A DNA stretch of 64,000 nt from Pyrrhosoma nymphula (GCA_963573305.1 OY754337.1:74063094-74127093), one strand, 5' to 3'. Shown: positions 1-9,980, numbered from the stretch's first letter. Notes: generated from the letters alone by a model not told the origin. Translations and numbers: made by a program.

Positions 1-1795
1 AGGAAGGTTTAATTGTAATTCAGAGATAATCCTCCTGCTTTTTACACGTTCAGAGCCCCATTATATACCTCAAGTATTACAACCTCAGGTTGCCAGAGAT
101 CCCTTGCCCCTTCAGGGGATAGGGGGAGGAGCTTTGCAAGAGGTGTTGGTTAGACTAAAGTGGAATGGACGTATCCTTAGCTGTGACTCATCCCCTCTCC
201 GTCGGATACTGGCTTTGGGAGCCTTAGGTGGCCAACTTGAAGTGCTTGGAACAACTCGTTCAACCAAAAAACACAGTTCATACACTTTAGAGAAACAAAT
301 ATTTTTTTAATAACTTAATATAGATATTAATGTGTTGATACAATGATGTTTACCATCAATCCTTTGTTTTTTTCTTTTGTTCACCTGACGTCTTGGGGAA
401 TGAAATTTTCATCTTTTCCTCCTTGTGGATTCGCCACTATTAACGACTTTGATTTCGTTAAGAATCTTTTTTTCAACGACAGGCCTCGTGATGAGGCTTT
501 TTCATACGTTGTTAAAACAAAATAGAGCAATTGCTAGTTGGTCATTACTAGAAAAATATCATTGGTAATTCCTGGGTACGTAGCTTTTTGTGGAAATGAA
601 TCAATATCCTGAACTTGTGTGTAAAAATGGGAATCCATCATTTATTAATCCTAGCGTAACTTGATACTATAAAATCATTTGATCCTCAATCATGCAATTA
701 TCTTAAAGAAAGACCAGACAACCTATGCGTCAATTACATGCGTCACAAAGGTACGGGAGGTAAACCTGTATTGATTGATAATGCTAAGTAACAAAACACG
801 ATTTGCGCTTCTCTGTAAGGAATGGAAGAAAATGGGCCAGCTTGTATCTGGGGGGTAATTTCTCCGGAGAAGAAAAGCTTATTTATTCTTTCATCGAATG
901 GAAAAGAGTTCACTATTGATTTTTTATAGTCCTTAGTCGCATGCCGGGTGCATGTATACCTCTACACAAGTATAAACGGTTTGATACTTGAAACGGAGTG
1001 TTTCTGGACATGACAAATTCAATTACATTTTTAGTGAAAACTGTCATTGAATTGAGCCGATTTTGTCATCATGTTATCTCTGTTCCTTCATTTACAATTT
1101 TATTGTCAGTCGATACCAATATTTCGTAAATATTGCGAATAGTAGTTATTTATTGTGAAAGTAAATCCTCGATTATGTTTAACACTGCCATACTGAAGGA
1201 GGTTCATGAAATTATCCGTTACTGCTAGGTGAGCTTAGCTAATTGAGAAAATGCAAGTGCAAGGACATTTCCTCCCAATCTTCGCACTCCAATTCATGTA
1301 ATGTGACATTGGCAGGCATTTATCGCACGCACGCATTGGCATTGGTATGCGCTTATCACGTGGTAAATTCTATTAATTGCATAAGCCTAAAATTGATGAA
1401 ATTGCTTTTAACTATTGCTTTGTACGCGTGAAGTTATTATAATTAATTAAAATCATGTATATAAAAGTAAAATAAATAAAAAAATAGGCATATTTAATAA
1501 TTATTTGTCTACCTTACAGTAGTGGGTACTCATCATTCCTCGTGATTTTCAAAGATAATTAAAACGTAAATGAAAACATTTTCGCAGACATTACACTATG
1601 GCCGGTGGTGGTGAGCAAGATTTATTATTTATATTTAAAGAAATATATAATACTCTCATACATATTTAAAAAATGGGTTACGAGGTTGTGAATCGAGGTC
1701 AATTGAATGGTACTCTGGCTTCTCTGGATCACTTACGGTTGAGTCTAGTCCTCACGTCGTATATAGGTGACCCCATGATTGTCAAGAGGGCGTCA
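1..1795. other. AT-rich non-coding DNA
   Basis: No open reading frame here exceeds about 70 codons and none resembles a known protein. I see no repeat structure, tRNA-like sequence or clear splice pair. It reads as intergenic or intronic sequence. Confidence 0.6.
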
Positions 1796-2460
1796 TTCTC
1801 ATTCACAATTTAGAGGCCTTGTGCCCAAGAAGGATTTCGCACACGCGCACCCTCTGTCGGCTGGTCCATCAATCACTACCCTTTGAGAAATTCCGGGCCG
1901 CTGAAGTGTACATAATATATCTCACATCCCATACAGGAGCAGTTCTTTCTCTGTCCCTCTCACTCTATCTATAATCCCTCTTCGTGCGCGATATGTATTT
2001 TTCAACTCGCGCGTCCAAAATCGCACAGGCACGCACAGGGTGTAAGGGGGTCGACGGCTGCCTCGTCGGAAAAGGGGTCCCGACGGCTGACACGAAATCC
2101 TTCTTCGTCTCCTTTTCTTGGATCTAGAAAAGGATGAAAAAGTGCGGCGGACTAAAGGAAAAGGAGTAGAAGGTCGCCCTAGAGATGCCGTGCAGTGAGT
2201 GCCGCCCGAGATGGAAAGGGGGCTGCTGTGTGAGGAGGGAGAGTTTGAGTCGGGACGTCCATTTTTTTCGATATTCATTTGTTCACATCACGTAGCGTGG
2301 ATAGTACGGGAGGGTGCGAATGGGTTGTTGCCCCGTGAAAAAGATGAAAGTGCTCTTTTTTTCATCCATCTCTCTGCGCATGCGCACTGGGACTGATTCA
2401 CGGCGTAGTGATTTGCGCGTGCCTGACTCACTGCATTAGTTTTCTACTCGTCCGTTATGT
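1796..2460. other. GC-richer block, possible regulatory region
   Basis: Base composition shifts abruptly towards G+C, with many CpG dinucleotides and purine/pyrimidine runs. Open frames occur on both strands (118 codons minus, 65 codons plus), as expected when stop codons are rare by composition. None looks like a conserved protein. It may be a promoter, enhancer or non-coding exon; the sequence alone does not decide. Confidence 0.3.
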
Positions 2461-3440
2461 AATCTCGGCCGTGTGCCCGTTTTAAATCAACCTGCTCATT
2501 TATTGATCACAACCATTTATATGTATCGTATGAGGTGACAATTATATAGCACACGGAACTTCAAACTACTCTTTGAAGGGAACTATGTACAAGTATGCAC
2601 TGCAAGTTGAATAAAATTCCAAAGTTTTCTACACCTGCATACCACCCAACTATCCGCTGTAGGGGCGTTGCGACACCAACAACAGCCACATCCTTTCTAA
2701 TGGAAATTTGCCATCAAAAGTTGCAAATTTTGAAGCTTAGGAACCCTAAAATGTTTTAAAAATGTCGATTGAAATCAAGGTACTTTGCTTGCACTGATAG
2801 CGTCGCTTTTTTAAATGTTAAGGATGGTCTAATTATTAGAGCTTAGAAAATGAAGTGGGGCACTATCCATGTCAATTGGAATGAATTTGGAAAAATGATA
2901 GAATGGAGAGAGAGAACAAAAGTAAGCTCCAAGTAATGAAGTGTCAAAGTGTCTCGCTCTGGTTTTGTTTTAGTAATTAATTCTTGCTCCTTGAACATTA
3001 CTACGGATACTAGAGAAGGTGCCCGTTGAATATCTACGAAAAACGAAAAAAATCAACACCTATAGTACATTGTAATAAACCATTCATATCTTATTGAGTG
3101 CAAAAAATCATTGAGTTTCTGTGTATATACGGAATCTCGACTTAATCAATAAGTATGGCCGTTACGGGGACGATGTCTAAAAAAAGCTAAAATATTGCAA
3201 ACAATCTTTACTTTTTAGCTAACATTTCGGAATTTCGATCGAAGTACAAAATCCGATTGAAGGAATAAGAATCTTCATTTTATTTTCTTTCTATTAGTAC
3301 CTTTCTCAATAAGATAAAACTACTACATCTACTTTAATTTTGCAATTTAAAGAAGGTGTGCAGTAAAATGAGTATTCAGCTTTACGTGTATTTCTTGTGT
3401 GAAAGTTACTTACATATAATACTTATATATTACTTCGCTC
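2461..3440. other. AT-rich non-coding DNA
   Basis: No coding frame, repeat or RNA gene that I can support. Confidence 0.6.
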
Positions 3441-3470
3441 TGGAGAGTAATGTAGCTGGAGGTGAGGGGG

Positions 3471-3617
3471 AATAGGAAGAGGGGCCGACCAAAGATGAGA
3501 TGGAAGGACAAGGTGCGAGAGGACCTGAGGGAGGGAGGATGGGAAGAGGAGGAGGAGGCGTTGGACAGGGAACGGTGGAGGAAGAGAATAAAAGAAGAGA
3601 ACACCGATCCCACCTGA
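3471..3617 (+). pseudogene. LINE reverse transcriptase, C-terminal remnant
   Basis: Read from 3,471 to the TGA at 3,615-3,617, this frame gives a 48-residue tail starting NRKRGRPKMRWKDKV and ending KRIKEENTDPT. The arrangement RGRPKxRWxD, an acidic stretch, then LDRERWR and a final DPT is typical of the extreme C-terminus of non-LTR retrotransposon polyproteins (RTE/CR1-like and related clades) in invertebrates. Nothing upstream continues the frame, so only the 3' end was copied, the usual 5' truncation of LINEs. The Glu run is simple-sequence expanded. The clade cannot be set from so short a piece. The reading frame is open but it cannot work alone. Confidence 0.65.
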
Positions 3618-3645
3618 GTGGGACCTTGCGGAGACAAAGAAGATT

Positions 3646-4167
3646 GCAATTTCTTATCCTTATCGCTCCCTAGGAATACTTCTTCCATGAAAGGAGCTGC
3701 TTAGAGCCGTTGTTGGGATTAGCCTTCAATATGCACGCAACTGCAATGATTCACACAAGGTTTTGGGTACCTGTGAAGTGTTTAGTAGGAAAAACCATGA
3801 TTTTGACATTGAATTGACAAACGGTAGCAAATCGGAAGCTATATATACTATATTTTCCTTGCTCACATCTTTTTGTGGCGCAAAACGAGAAAACTGTCCC
3901 TCACTTCCAGTGCCACGTGAAGAGGATCACTTAATTTTAAATTCCTACAGCCTAAAGGTCTCCTGCACATGATTTTCGACCCGTCTCTCATGATGAATTC
4001 AAGATATTTTTATCCGGTGGCTATGGTACACGAAAACGTGTGGATACAAACATTCTCCGTGCGTTTGCGTATTTTCCACAATGATTATATAATTTTTCAG
4101 ATATATATTGAGATCAATGTTTTACTAAATTAAATGCCATTATTCTTGAAGAGTTGGCCACGTAACC
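3646..4167. other. Non-coding flank upstream of the composite element
   Basis: Ordinary AT-rich sequence with no supported gene. It ends at the 11-bp direct repeat that marks the left edge of the composite insertion. Confidence 0.55.
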
Positions 4168-4178
4168 AGAGTATACTA
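4168..4178 (+). repeat. Outer target-site duplication, left copy (AGAGTATACTA)
   Basis: Exact 11-bp match to 10,251-10,261. It sits immediately outside SINE sequence at both ends, so it is best read as the target-site duplication of the whole composite. Confidence 0.65.
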
Positions 4179-4208
4179 AGTGCGATATTCCACAGAGGAA
4201 AAATCATT

Positions 4209-4280
4209 CGCCTTGACCGGGATTCGAACCCGGATCCCTCGATTTCGCCGAGTGCTTTAACCAGTTAAGCTACCGAGGCG
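4209..4280 (-). repeat. tRNA-like SINE head, complete
   Basis: On the minus strand this folds as a near-complete cloverleaf. The acceptor GCCTCGG/TCAAGGC has one mismatch and one G-U. The D arm GCTT/AAGC is perfect with the A box TAGCTTAACTGG. The anticodon arm is CTCG/CGAG with loop GCGAAAT. The T arm CCGGG/CCCGG is perfect with the B box GGTTCGAATCC. Position 33 is C instead of the near-universal T, and the acceptor is imperfect, so this is a tRNA-derived promoter head rather than a working tRNA gene. The apparent anticodon would be GAA. It is followed on its own strand by the SINE body (4,179-4,208), cut short at the duplication. Confidence 0.7.
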
Positions 4281-4429
4281 TCCTTCTCCTCTGGAAAATT
4301 GGGTGTCTTTATAGGAGCAAGGTGGTCAGAACTGCTAGACATACAATGCCATTAGCAGTCCAAATCGTGCGCTAATCGCCACAGCCCGCGAGGATAAAGC
4401 CGTACGTAGAACACATTGAGGTTTTCGCT
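4281..4429 (+). repeat. Block shared with the 48.3-kb copy
   Basis: About 4,372-4,447 matches 48,329-48,403 in order and orientation (GCGAGG..AAAG, then CATTGAGG, TTTCGCTCTTTGAC, GAGGATACC). This shows that the repeat family includes sequence beyond the tRNA-like head and body. The earlier part (4,296-4,371) has no match in the window. Positions 4,281-4,295 recur inverted just before the LINE at 4,573-4,587. Confidence 0.55.
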
Positions 4430-4568
4430 CTTTGACTAATTTTGAGGATACCGGGACTAGCCACGGTAGTTACCATTACGGAGTCACCCGCAAGTGCACA
4501 TAAGTGCGATATTCCACAGAGGAAAAATCATTCGCCTTGACCGGGATTCGAACCCGGATCCCTCGATC
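4430..4568 (-). repeat. Left inverted arm: SINE body plus 3' half of tRNA-like head
   Basis: The reverse complement of this stretch aligns almost base for base with 10,117-10,250, including the B box, the conserved tail GTGCACTTGCGGGTGACTCC and the end GGTATCCTCAAAATTAG. I count about half a dozen differences by eye. The tRNA-like head stops abruptly at CTCGAT and is joined to a plus-strand copy of the head's flank, so this junction is an inversion breakpoint. Confidence 0.7.
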
Positions 4569-4569
4569 T

Positions 4570-4598
4570 CCACAGAGGAGAAGGACGCCTCGGTAGCT
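4570..4598 (+). repeat. 5' fragment of plus-strand tRNA-like head, cut by the LINE
   Basis: Reads ..GAAGGACGCCTCGGTAGCT, the acceptor 5' strand and the first bases of the A box. The next base starts LINE sequence. The rest of the A box resumes after the LINE at 10,084. GTAGCT is present on both sides (4,593-4,598 and 10,084-10,089), and the wider CGGTAGCT/CCGTAGCT pair has one mismatch. Confidence 0.65.
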
Positions 4599-4899
4599 CG
4601 AGGTGATAAGACGTGTCTCGGCTGCGCTCCGACTGCTCGGTTTCACCGACGTGGCCTTCGGCTCTCCCGGCGAGTGCAAGCCTGCCCCGCCGGCGAATTT
4701 CGGGCGGACATCTCCGCCTTGAGTGAAGACAGTTGAAAGTGCAAGTTTTTCGTGCCTAGAGATACCAGGCGACGTAGTACCCTTTAGTCCTGGGGGGTTC
4801 CCCTCCCCCCGGGGCCAGTGATCTTGTTTCAACACGGCCCTTTAAGTGATTGGTGAAGTGTTATTCTTTTCCCCTTTTTTTTTTTTTTTTCCTGCTGCC
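4599..4899 (+). promoter_or_regulatory. LINE 5' UTR, structured and GC-rich
   Basis: About 300 nt before the ORF1 ATG. It contains self-complementary GC stretches (for example CTGGGG..CCCC and CCGGGGCCAG around 4,791-4,818) and a 16-nt T run (4,875-4,890) ending 9 nt before the start codon. Full-length LINEs usually carry their internal promoter here, and some arthropod LINEs start with an HDV-like ribozyme; I cannot confirm either by eye. The upstream SINE A box is interrupted, so that pol III promoter is broken. Confidence 0.5.
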
Positions 4900-6555
4900 A
4901 TGGTGATTCACCGTCAGCACCAAGTCCTCATCCAGGCGGATGATGACTGCGAAGCACCAACACCGCTTGAGGCGCTCGCATTTCTCACTGAGACGATGCG
5001 CCTCGCGGAAGAGGAAGTGTACTTGATACAGTACGGATTGTCGAGGAGACAGATCTATGTTAAGTTTAAGACTGAAGAGGTCTACAAGAGAGTGATGGAA
5101 ATGGCGCTCCCTCGGATGCCGTTTCCAACCGCGTCGAGCAGAAGAATGGAGGTTAGTGTGGAAGCTGCCACTGGGAGCCCTGTTAATGTCCGCGTGATGT
5201 GCCTCCCTGTTGAGGTGCCGCACGCGGCGATTACGAGTGAGCTCTCCCGGTATGGGAAATTCGTCCGTATTTGGGACGGAAAATGGAACAATCCTCGGAT
5301 GGCCCATATGTTTACGGGAACTAGAATAGTGAGGATGATTATTGAGAAGAATATTCCCTCCTATTTAACAATTGAAGGGAATAGGGCCATCGTTGTTTAC
5401 GATGGACAGCGCCGAACCTGTGCCCGGTGCGGTCAGGAGGGACATGAGAGAAGAAATTGCCCGCGGAATAACACCAGGAGCTACGCCGACGTCGCAACGG
5501 TGCCGGCTGCCATGCACCTGGATGAGGCGACGGTCGAGCGGCAGGCCCGGGAGCTCGTCGAATTGGAAGCTGAGGCCGCACCACCTTCGACTTCAGTGCC
5601 CGCGGCGGTTCAGTTGCCGGGTGGGCCGGGTGCGGCCCCCTCGCCCGTCTCCCCTCCGGTCTCCCCGACTCCCGTCTTGGAGGAGGGTGGGGTGAAGAGG
5701 GGAATGGGTTCGGCTGATGAAGAACCGCAGAAGAAGCAGAGGATAGATGTAACACCGGAACATTCAAACGCCAATAAGCCAACGCCGATGCCGCAGCGCG
5801 TCGGTAAACAAAACCACGTCACCCCCCCGGACACCACTGCCTTCGACGTGCTGGGCGCTGAGGACCCCTCCTTCCCTTCCCTACACTCTCTCCCTCCCCT
5901 CGCAAGCCTTACCCAAAACCTCTCCTCCCCCTCCTCTTTGCTAAGCATGATTACACCCTTCCAACGAAACTGTACTAACACGCCGATCGGGAGTGAAGAG
6001 GTGGTACGGTCCGCACCTTCCTCCCCTCTCCGCCCAGCCACGGCCGCCACGGACGAAACAACGGATGGTCGCCGCGGGGGGGAGGAGGGAGAGTCTCCGG
6101 CGAAGGATTCGCCGTGTCCAACGCAAAACATTGAATCCATACCCTCCCCATACGGGTCCCATTCAACGAACGAGGACGGCGAGGGCCTGTTTGAGTCTTC
6201 TTCCACCACGACGTTTTTCTTGGAGTTACCGGAAGAAGACCTTGGCCCCCGCCACCGTACCCCTCCCCGTACCCCTTCCCGTACTCCCCCCCGTACCCCT
6301 CCCCGTTCCCCTTCCCGTACCCCTCCCCGTAGCCCCTCCCGTACCCCTTCACCCTCTACTTCTCGCAGTCCCACTCTTTTGGCATTGAACAGGTATAGTA
6401 TGTTAAGCCGATCATGCGACCTGGAATCGGCGGAGGAGACGAGTCAATCAACAAACAGCATTGGTGTCGGGCGGCTGAGGACCGGACATCGTTCCCGGAA
6501 ACGCCGCCCTAACAGGAGAGGTAGCCGGGGTGCCAGGGGTGGATCGGGCTCATAA
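4900..6555 (+). CDS. LINE ORF1 protein (551 aa), nucleic-acid-binding
   Basis: I place the start at the ATG at 4,900 because its context GCTGCCATGG is an ideal Kozak site; the same frame is open from 4,846 but only from a GTG. The product should coat LINE RNA to form the ribonucleoprotein. A single CCHC zinc knuckle is visible (C174, C177, H182, C187; CARCGQEGHERRNC), preceded by about 170 residues that may hold an RRM-like fold. A long Pro/Ser/Thr-rich low-complexity region follows. Around residues 449-490 is a tetrapeptide array of RTPP, RTPS and RSPS units like an SR tail. The C-terminus is basic (RSRKRRPNRRGSRG). The stop codon overlaps the ORF2 start by one base. Antisense frames here are composition artefacts. 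Confidence 0.85.
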   Translation: MVIHRQHQVLIQADDDCEAPTPLEALAFLTETMRLAEEEVYLIQYGLSRRQIYVKFKTEEVYKRVMEMALPRMPFPTASSRRMEVSVEAATGSPVNVRVMCLPVEVPHAAITSELSRYGKFVRIWDGKWNNPRMAHMFTGTRIVRMIIEKNIPSYLTIEGNRAIVVYDGQRRTCARCGQEGHERRNCPRNNTRSYADVATVPAAMHLDEATVERQARELVELEAEAAPPSTSVPAAVQLPGGPGAAPSPVSPPVSPTPVLEEGGVKRGMGSADEEPQKKQRIDVTPEHSNANKPTPMPQRVGKQNHVTPPDTTAFDVLGAEDPSFPSLHSLPPLASLTQNLSSPSSLLSMITPFQRNCTNTPIGSEEVVRSAPSSPLRPATAATDETTDGRRGGEEGESPAKDSPCPTQNIESIPSPYGSHSTNEDGEGLFESSSTTTFFLELPEEDLGPRHRTPPRTPSRTPPRTPPRSPSRTPPRSPSRTPSPSTSRSPTLLALNRYSMLSRSCDLESAEETSQSTNSIGVGRLRTGHRSRKRRPNRRGSRGARGGSGS

Positions 6556-9500
6556 TGGCGGGTCACGGGGGAGCAAGCAGTCCTCGCAACGCCTCCTTGA
6601 GAGTCTTGTCTCTAAATGTCGCTGGGATTTCAAGCCCAGTAAAAGTAAATATAATTCGTAAATTCTTGCATTCTTTGAAAGTCGACATAGTCTTCCTTCA
6701 GGAGACTGTAGAGGGAGTTGTTTGGCAAGACACCCTCCTTCAATCCTTTGACAATTTCTCCTCCTGTAATCGGGGAGGCGTCACCACCTTGGTGCGCCGG
6801 TGTATGTGCGTGACCGGATTGCGGCGCCATCATTCTGGCCGAATTTTGACCCTCGTTGCAAATGGTGTTCACCTCATCAATGTCTACGCCCCTTCTGGCG
6901 AAAAGTATCGAGTAGAGCGCGAGTCTCTTTTCGACTCTGCGTTAGTCCCGTATTTGGGTTGTTTTTCCGGGAAGGCCATCCTCGGAGGTGACTTCAATGC
7001 TATTTACCGTCGGGAGGATTCCGAATCTAACCACGATCGTTTGAACTATCGTCCAAGTCGGGCGTTTGGTCTGCTACTTGACTCCATTCGCTGCATTGAT
7101 ACCGCACTTCATCTTTCACCGGCAAATTCGACCCCATATTCGCGTGTCGGGCACGGCTCTCGCACGAGGATCGACTACATCTTCCTTTCCCCACTTCTTG
7201 CGCCCTCTCTCCTTTCCTGCGATACCCTTCCCGTTTCCTTGTCCGATCATTGTGCGATCCTCGTCTGTCTGAGCCACCCCCGGGACGCGCCCCCTCCCAC
7301 TAAGCGCCCGTTTTGCCCGTCTCTTTGGCGGTTAGATTGTAAATTGTTGGACGATGAATTCTTCCGTGGCGTGATTCGTGCCTCCGTGATCGATTTGATC
7401 AGTAACGTTAGCTCGGAGTTAGATATCGGCTCCTGGTGGGATGGTGTCTTTAAAAGACGCATCGCTTCACTTTTAAGGAGGTGTACTAACGAGTGGAAAC
7501 GAGAGCTAGATGAGAGCATCGGGTTCCTCCGCTCCGCTCTTAGGGAACTCCTCGTATCTCCCTTACGATCGGCCACATTTTTTGAGGAAGTCGCAGCCCT
7601 TAAGAAAAGAATCTTAGGTTTGGAAATAGAAAGATACCACCCGAAACGTTGGCAAAAGGAGTTGGATCCCGAAATTTGGGGTCCGCTTACGCTAGCTGAA
7701 CTCAGACGCACACTACGGATGAGTGATGATGCTACACCGCCGTCGGATAGGGAGGACCCTCGAAGTGACATCTTAAAGGACGCTATGGCACACTTTAAGT
7801 CGAGATTTCAGCGATATGGGCCCTGGAAGGAGGAGGAAGCGCCTCCGCTTCCCGACTCTCTGCCCACCCTATCCCCCGAATCCCATGATAGGTTGACATG
7901 CGATGTCGAGGTGGGAGAGTTGGACGCTATTGCCAGCTCACTCCCCCGCGGAAAAGCGCCTGGTCCGGACGGCCTGCCGTACGAGTTTTACCTCACGTAT
8001 TGGGATGTTCTAGGACCATTTATGGCTTGCGTATTTAACTCGATCATAGGCCGCGGCATGCTGACTCCTAGCCAGCGAGTCGCCTTGATTACACTATTGC
8101 CAAAGAAACGTCGTCCGAGGACGTTTGACGATCTTCGACCGATCGCGCTACTAAATTGCGATTTAAAAATTTTATCTCATGTCTTTAAACGTCGACTTCA
8201 TGGCGTATCACACCTTGTTTTATCGCCATACCAATACGCGATCGCGAAGGAGCGTACTATTCTAGACGCCTCCTTCCTAATTCGCAATGTGATTTTATCC
8301 GCAAATCAATCCGCGAACTGTAATATTTCTGCAATATTGGCCGTGGACTTGGCTAAAGCTTTCGATTATGTACGCATCGAGTATATTATAACAGTACTCC
8401 GTCGAATGGCTTTCCCAGAAGCCTTCATTCGCACGATCAGAATTTTTTACACTGACATTTTGGCAAAAATTAAATTAAATCGTGACGTTTCCCCTACGTT
8501 TGCCATACTGAATTCAGTTCGTCAGGGATGTCCGCTGTCGATGCTTCTTTTCGCTTTCGCGATGGACCCTGTGATCCGCGCGATGGCGGAGGGTGGTGTC
8601 GGGGCTTCGCTCTTCGGCGAAGTTTATACGGGTGTGCTGTATGCCGACGACCTGACGCTCTTCGCTGGCCACTTCGACCAGTTGGCGGTCGCGGACGGGA
8701 TTCTCCGATCTTTTGAGACCGGCGGTCTCTTCGTGAATCGCGCTAAGTCCAGGTGCCTTCCTCTTACGGGGGAAGGGCTTTTGCCGTCGGAGTCGGTATG
8801 CAGCTGGACCATTGCTAAACCTTCCATTAAGATCCTGGGCCTCTGGTGGGACACCAGTCTCGACCGGACCCTCGATCGGAATTGGGGGGAAATGGTGCGA
8901 CAGGTGCGGGCGGTGTCTGCGAGATATGCTCTCCCGTCACTCCCCCTCCTTGCACGCGTTCGTTTCTTGGAACAAATGATTATGCCCAGGATATGGAACA
9001 TAGCGCACATATGGCCACTACCTTCCCGTGTGAACTCGGAGCTCATAATGTGCACAAACCGTTTTATTTGGTTAGGACACGCCAAGAAGGTTTCGAGAAA
9101 GCAATTGTACGGCCCGCCGCTAAAAGGTGGACTCTCTTTAACAAATATCAAACTAAAATGTGACATTCTCTTCTCCAAACTCCACGTCCGCGCACTCTCC
9201 GATGACAGGTCGGAGTGGAGGGATTTAGTCAAGGCCGCCCTCGCCGGGGCCTCCTCGAACCCAGCGTTTCGTTCCGCGGAGCGATCAATCCGAAGGATCG
9301 TTGAAGCGCTAGCCCCCGGTGAGTCGCTCGTGACAAAAAGAGTTTACGGTAAATTAATCCTAAACGAACTCCCATCTTCCGTCCCGGCAGCACCTGACTC
9401 GATAAAAAATTGGTGTGCAGCAAATTTTAATTCTCGCCAGGGGTCACTCATGTTTTCCGTCATTAATGACCTTATTCTCACCCTTGAGACTCAAAAGCGT

Positions 9501-9980
9501 TACGGACTCGTCCCTTCTGATCGCTGCCCTCTTTGCCGCAGGGTTGACACACTCACTCACCATCTCATTGGTTGTAACGAGGGTCAGGCAACATGGTATG
9601 CAATACGTCGGATCTTTCGTACTTGGGATTCCTTCGGGAGTGGCGTCATCCCCGACACCAAGTTAGTATCTCTGAATTTCCGGCTCTTTCCTTTTATTAA
9701 ATCGATTACCTTATCGAGGATCATTGCGCGATATGTAGAGACAAGGCTTCATGGGGGAAATGTCGAACAGGGACTGATCTCTTATCTGAGGTCTGCACAC
9801 CTCGCGGGGGCGCCACCCACCATGCGCCCCTGGTTACTTGAACAGTTCCAGGAGTCAACACCCTACCCTGGAATTTCATCTCTTCTGATCAGACGGCTGC
9901 CAGCGCATACAAGACCGCCGGATCCTGCCAGTGCAACCACATCCAGCGCCGCCACCCTGTCTTTGCCATCAGCTGTGTAG
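6555..9980 (+). CDS. LINE ORF2 protein: AP endonuclease and reverse transcriptase (1,141 aa)
   Basis: Nicks target DNA and reverse-transcribes the LINE RNA onto it. The APE-type endonuclease spans residues about 13-235, with N21 (LSLNVAGI), E50 (FLQET), D146/N148 (GGDFNA) and terminal SDH at 230-232, the full catalytic set. The RT covers about 450-720: GKAPGPDGLPYEFY at 466, the first catalytic Asp at D598 (AVDLAKAFDYV), RQGCPLSMLLF, and YADD at 696-699. A C-terminal CCHC follows (C991, C994, H1002, C1007). No RNase H domain is seen. The ATG overlaps the ORF1 stop as TAATG, pointing to translation by reinitiation. There is no internal stop or frameshift. It could be an active enzyme; the lineage is probably L1/Tx1-like. 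Confidence 0.92.
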   Translation: MAGHGGASSPRNASLRVLSLNVAGISSPVKVNIIRKFLHSLKVDIVFLQETVEGVVWQDTLLQSFDNFSSCNRGGVTTLVRRCMCVTGLRRHHSGRILTLVANGVHLINVYAPSGEKYRVERESLFDSALVPYLGCFSGKAILGGDFNAIYRREDSESNHDRLNYRPSRAFGLLLDSIRCIDTALHLSPANSTPYSRVGHGSRTRIDYIFLSPLLAPSLLSCDTLPVSLSDHCAILVCLSHPRDAPPPTKRPFCPSLWRLDCKLLDDEFFRGVIRASVIDLISNVSSELDIGSWWDGVFKRRIASLLRRCTNEWKRELDESIGFLRSALRELLVSPLRSATFFEEVAALKKRILGLEIERYHPKRWQKELDPEIWGPLTLAELRRTLRMSDDATPPSDREDPRSDILKDAMAHFKSRFQRYGPWKEEEAPPLPDSLPTLSPESHDRLTCDVEVGELDAIASSLPRGKAPGPDGLPYEFYLTYWDVLGPFMACVFNSIIGRGMLTPSQRVALITLLPKKRRPRTFDDLRPIALLNCDLKILSHVFKRRLHGVSHLVLSPYQYAIAKERTILDASFLIRNVILSANQSANCNISAILAVDLAKAFDYVRIEYIITVLRRMAFPEAFIRTIRIFYTDILAKIKLNRDVSPTFAILNSVRQGCPLSMLLFAFAMDPVIRAMAEGGVGASLFGEVYTGVLYADDLTLFAGHFDQLAVADGILRSFETGGLFVNRAKSRCLPLTGEGLLPSESVCSWTIAKPSIKILGLWWDTSLDRTLDRNWGEMVRQVRAVSARYALPSLPLLARVRFLEQMIMPRIWNIAHIWPLPSRVNSELIMCTNRFIWLGHAKKVSRKQLYGPPLKGGLSLTNIKLKCDILFSKLHVRALSDDRSEWRDLVKAALAGASSNPAFRSAERSIRRIVEALAPGESLVTKRVYGKLILNELPSSVPAAPDSIKNWCAANFNSRQGSLMFSVINDLILTLETQKRYGLVPSDRCPLCRRVDTLTHHLIGCNEGQATWYAIRRIFRTWDSFGSGVIPDTKLVSLNFRLFPFIKSITLSRIIARYVETRLHGGNVEQGLISYLRSAHLAGAPPTMRPWLLEQFQESTPYPGISSLLIRRLPAHTRPPDPASATTSSAATLSLPSAV

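Noticed and set aside
4209..4280. Working tRNA gene
   Set aside because: C at position 33, weak anticodon stem, mismatched acceptor and SINE body attached.
4846..4899. Upstream extension of LINE ORF1
   Set aside because: The frame opens only from a GTG; the ATG at 4,900 has an ideal Kozak context and follows a T run that would encode a Phe stretch.
5610..6374. 254-codon antisense frame in ORF1
   Set aside because: Gly/Glu/Arg repeats are the reverse complement of the sense RTP-coding array; a composition shadow.
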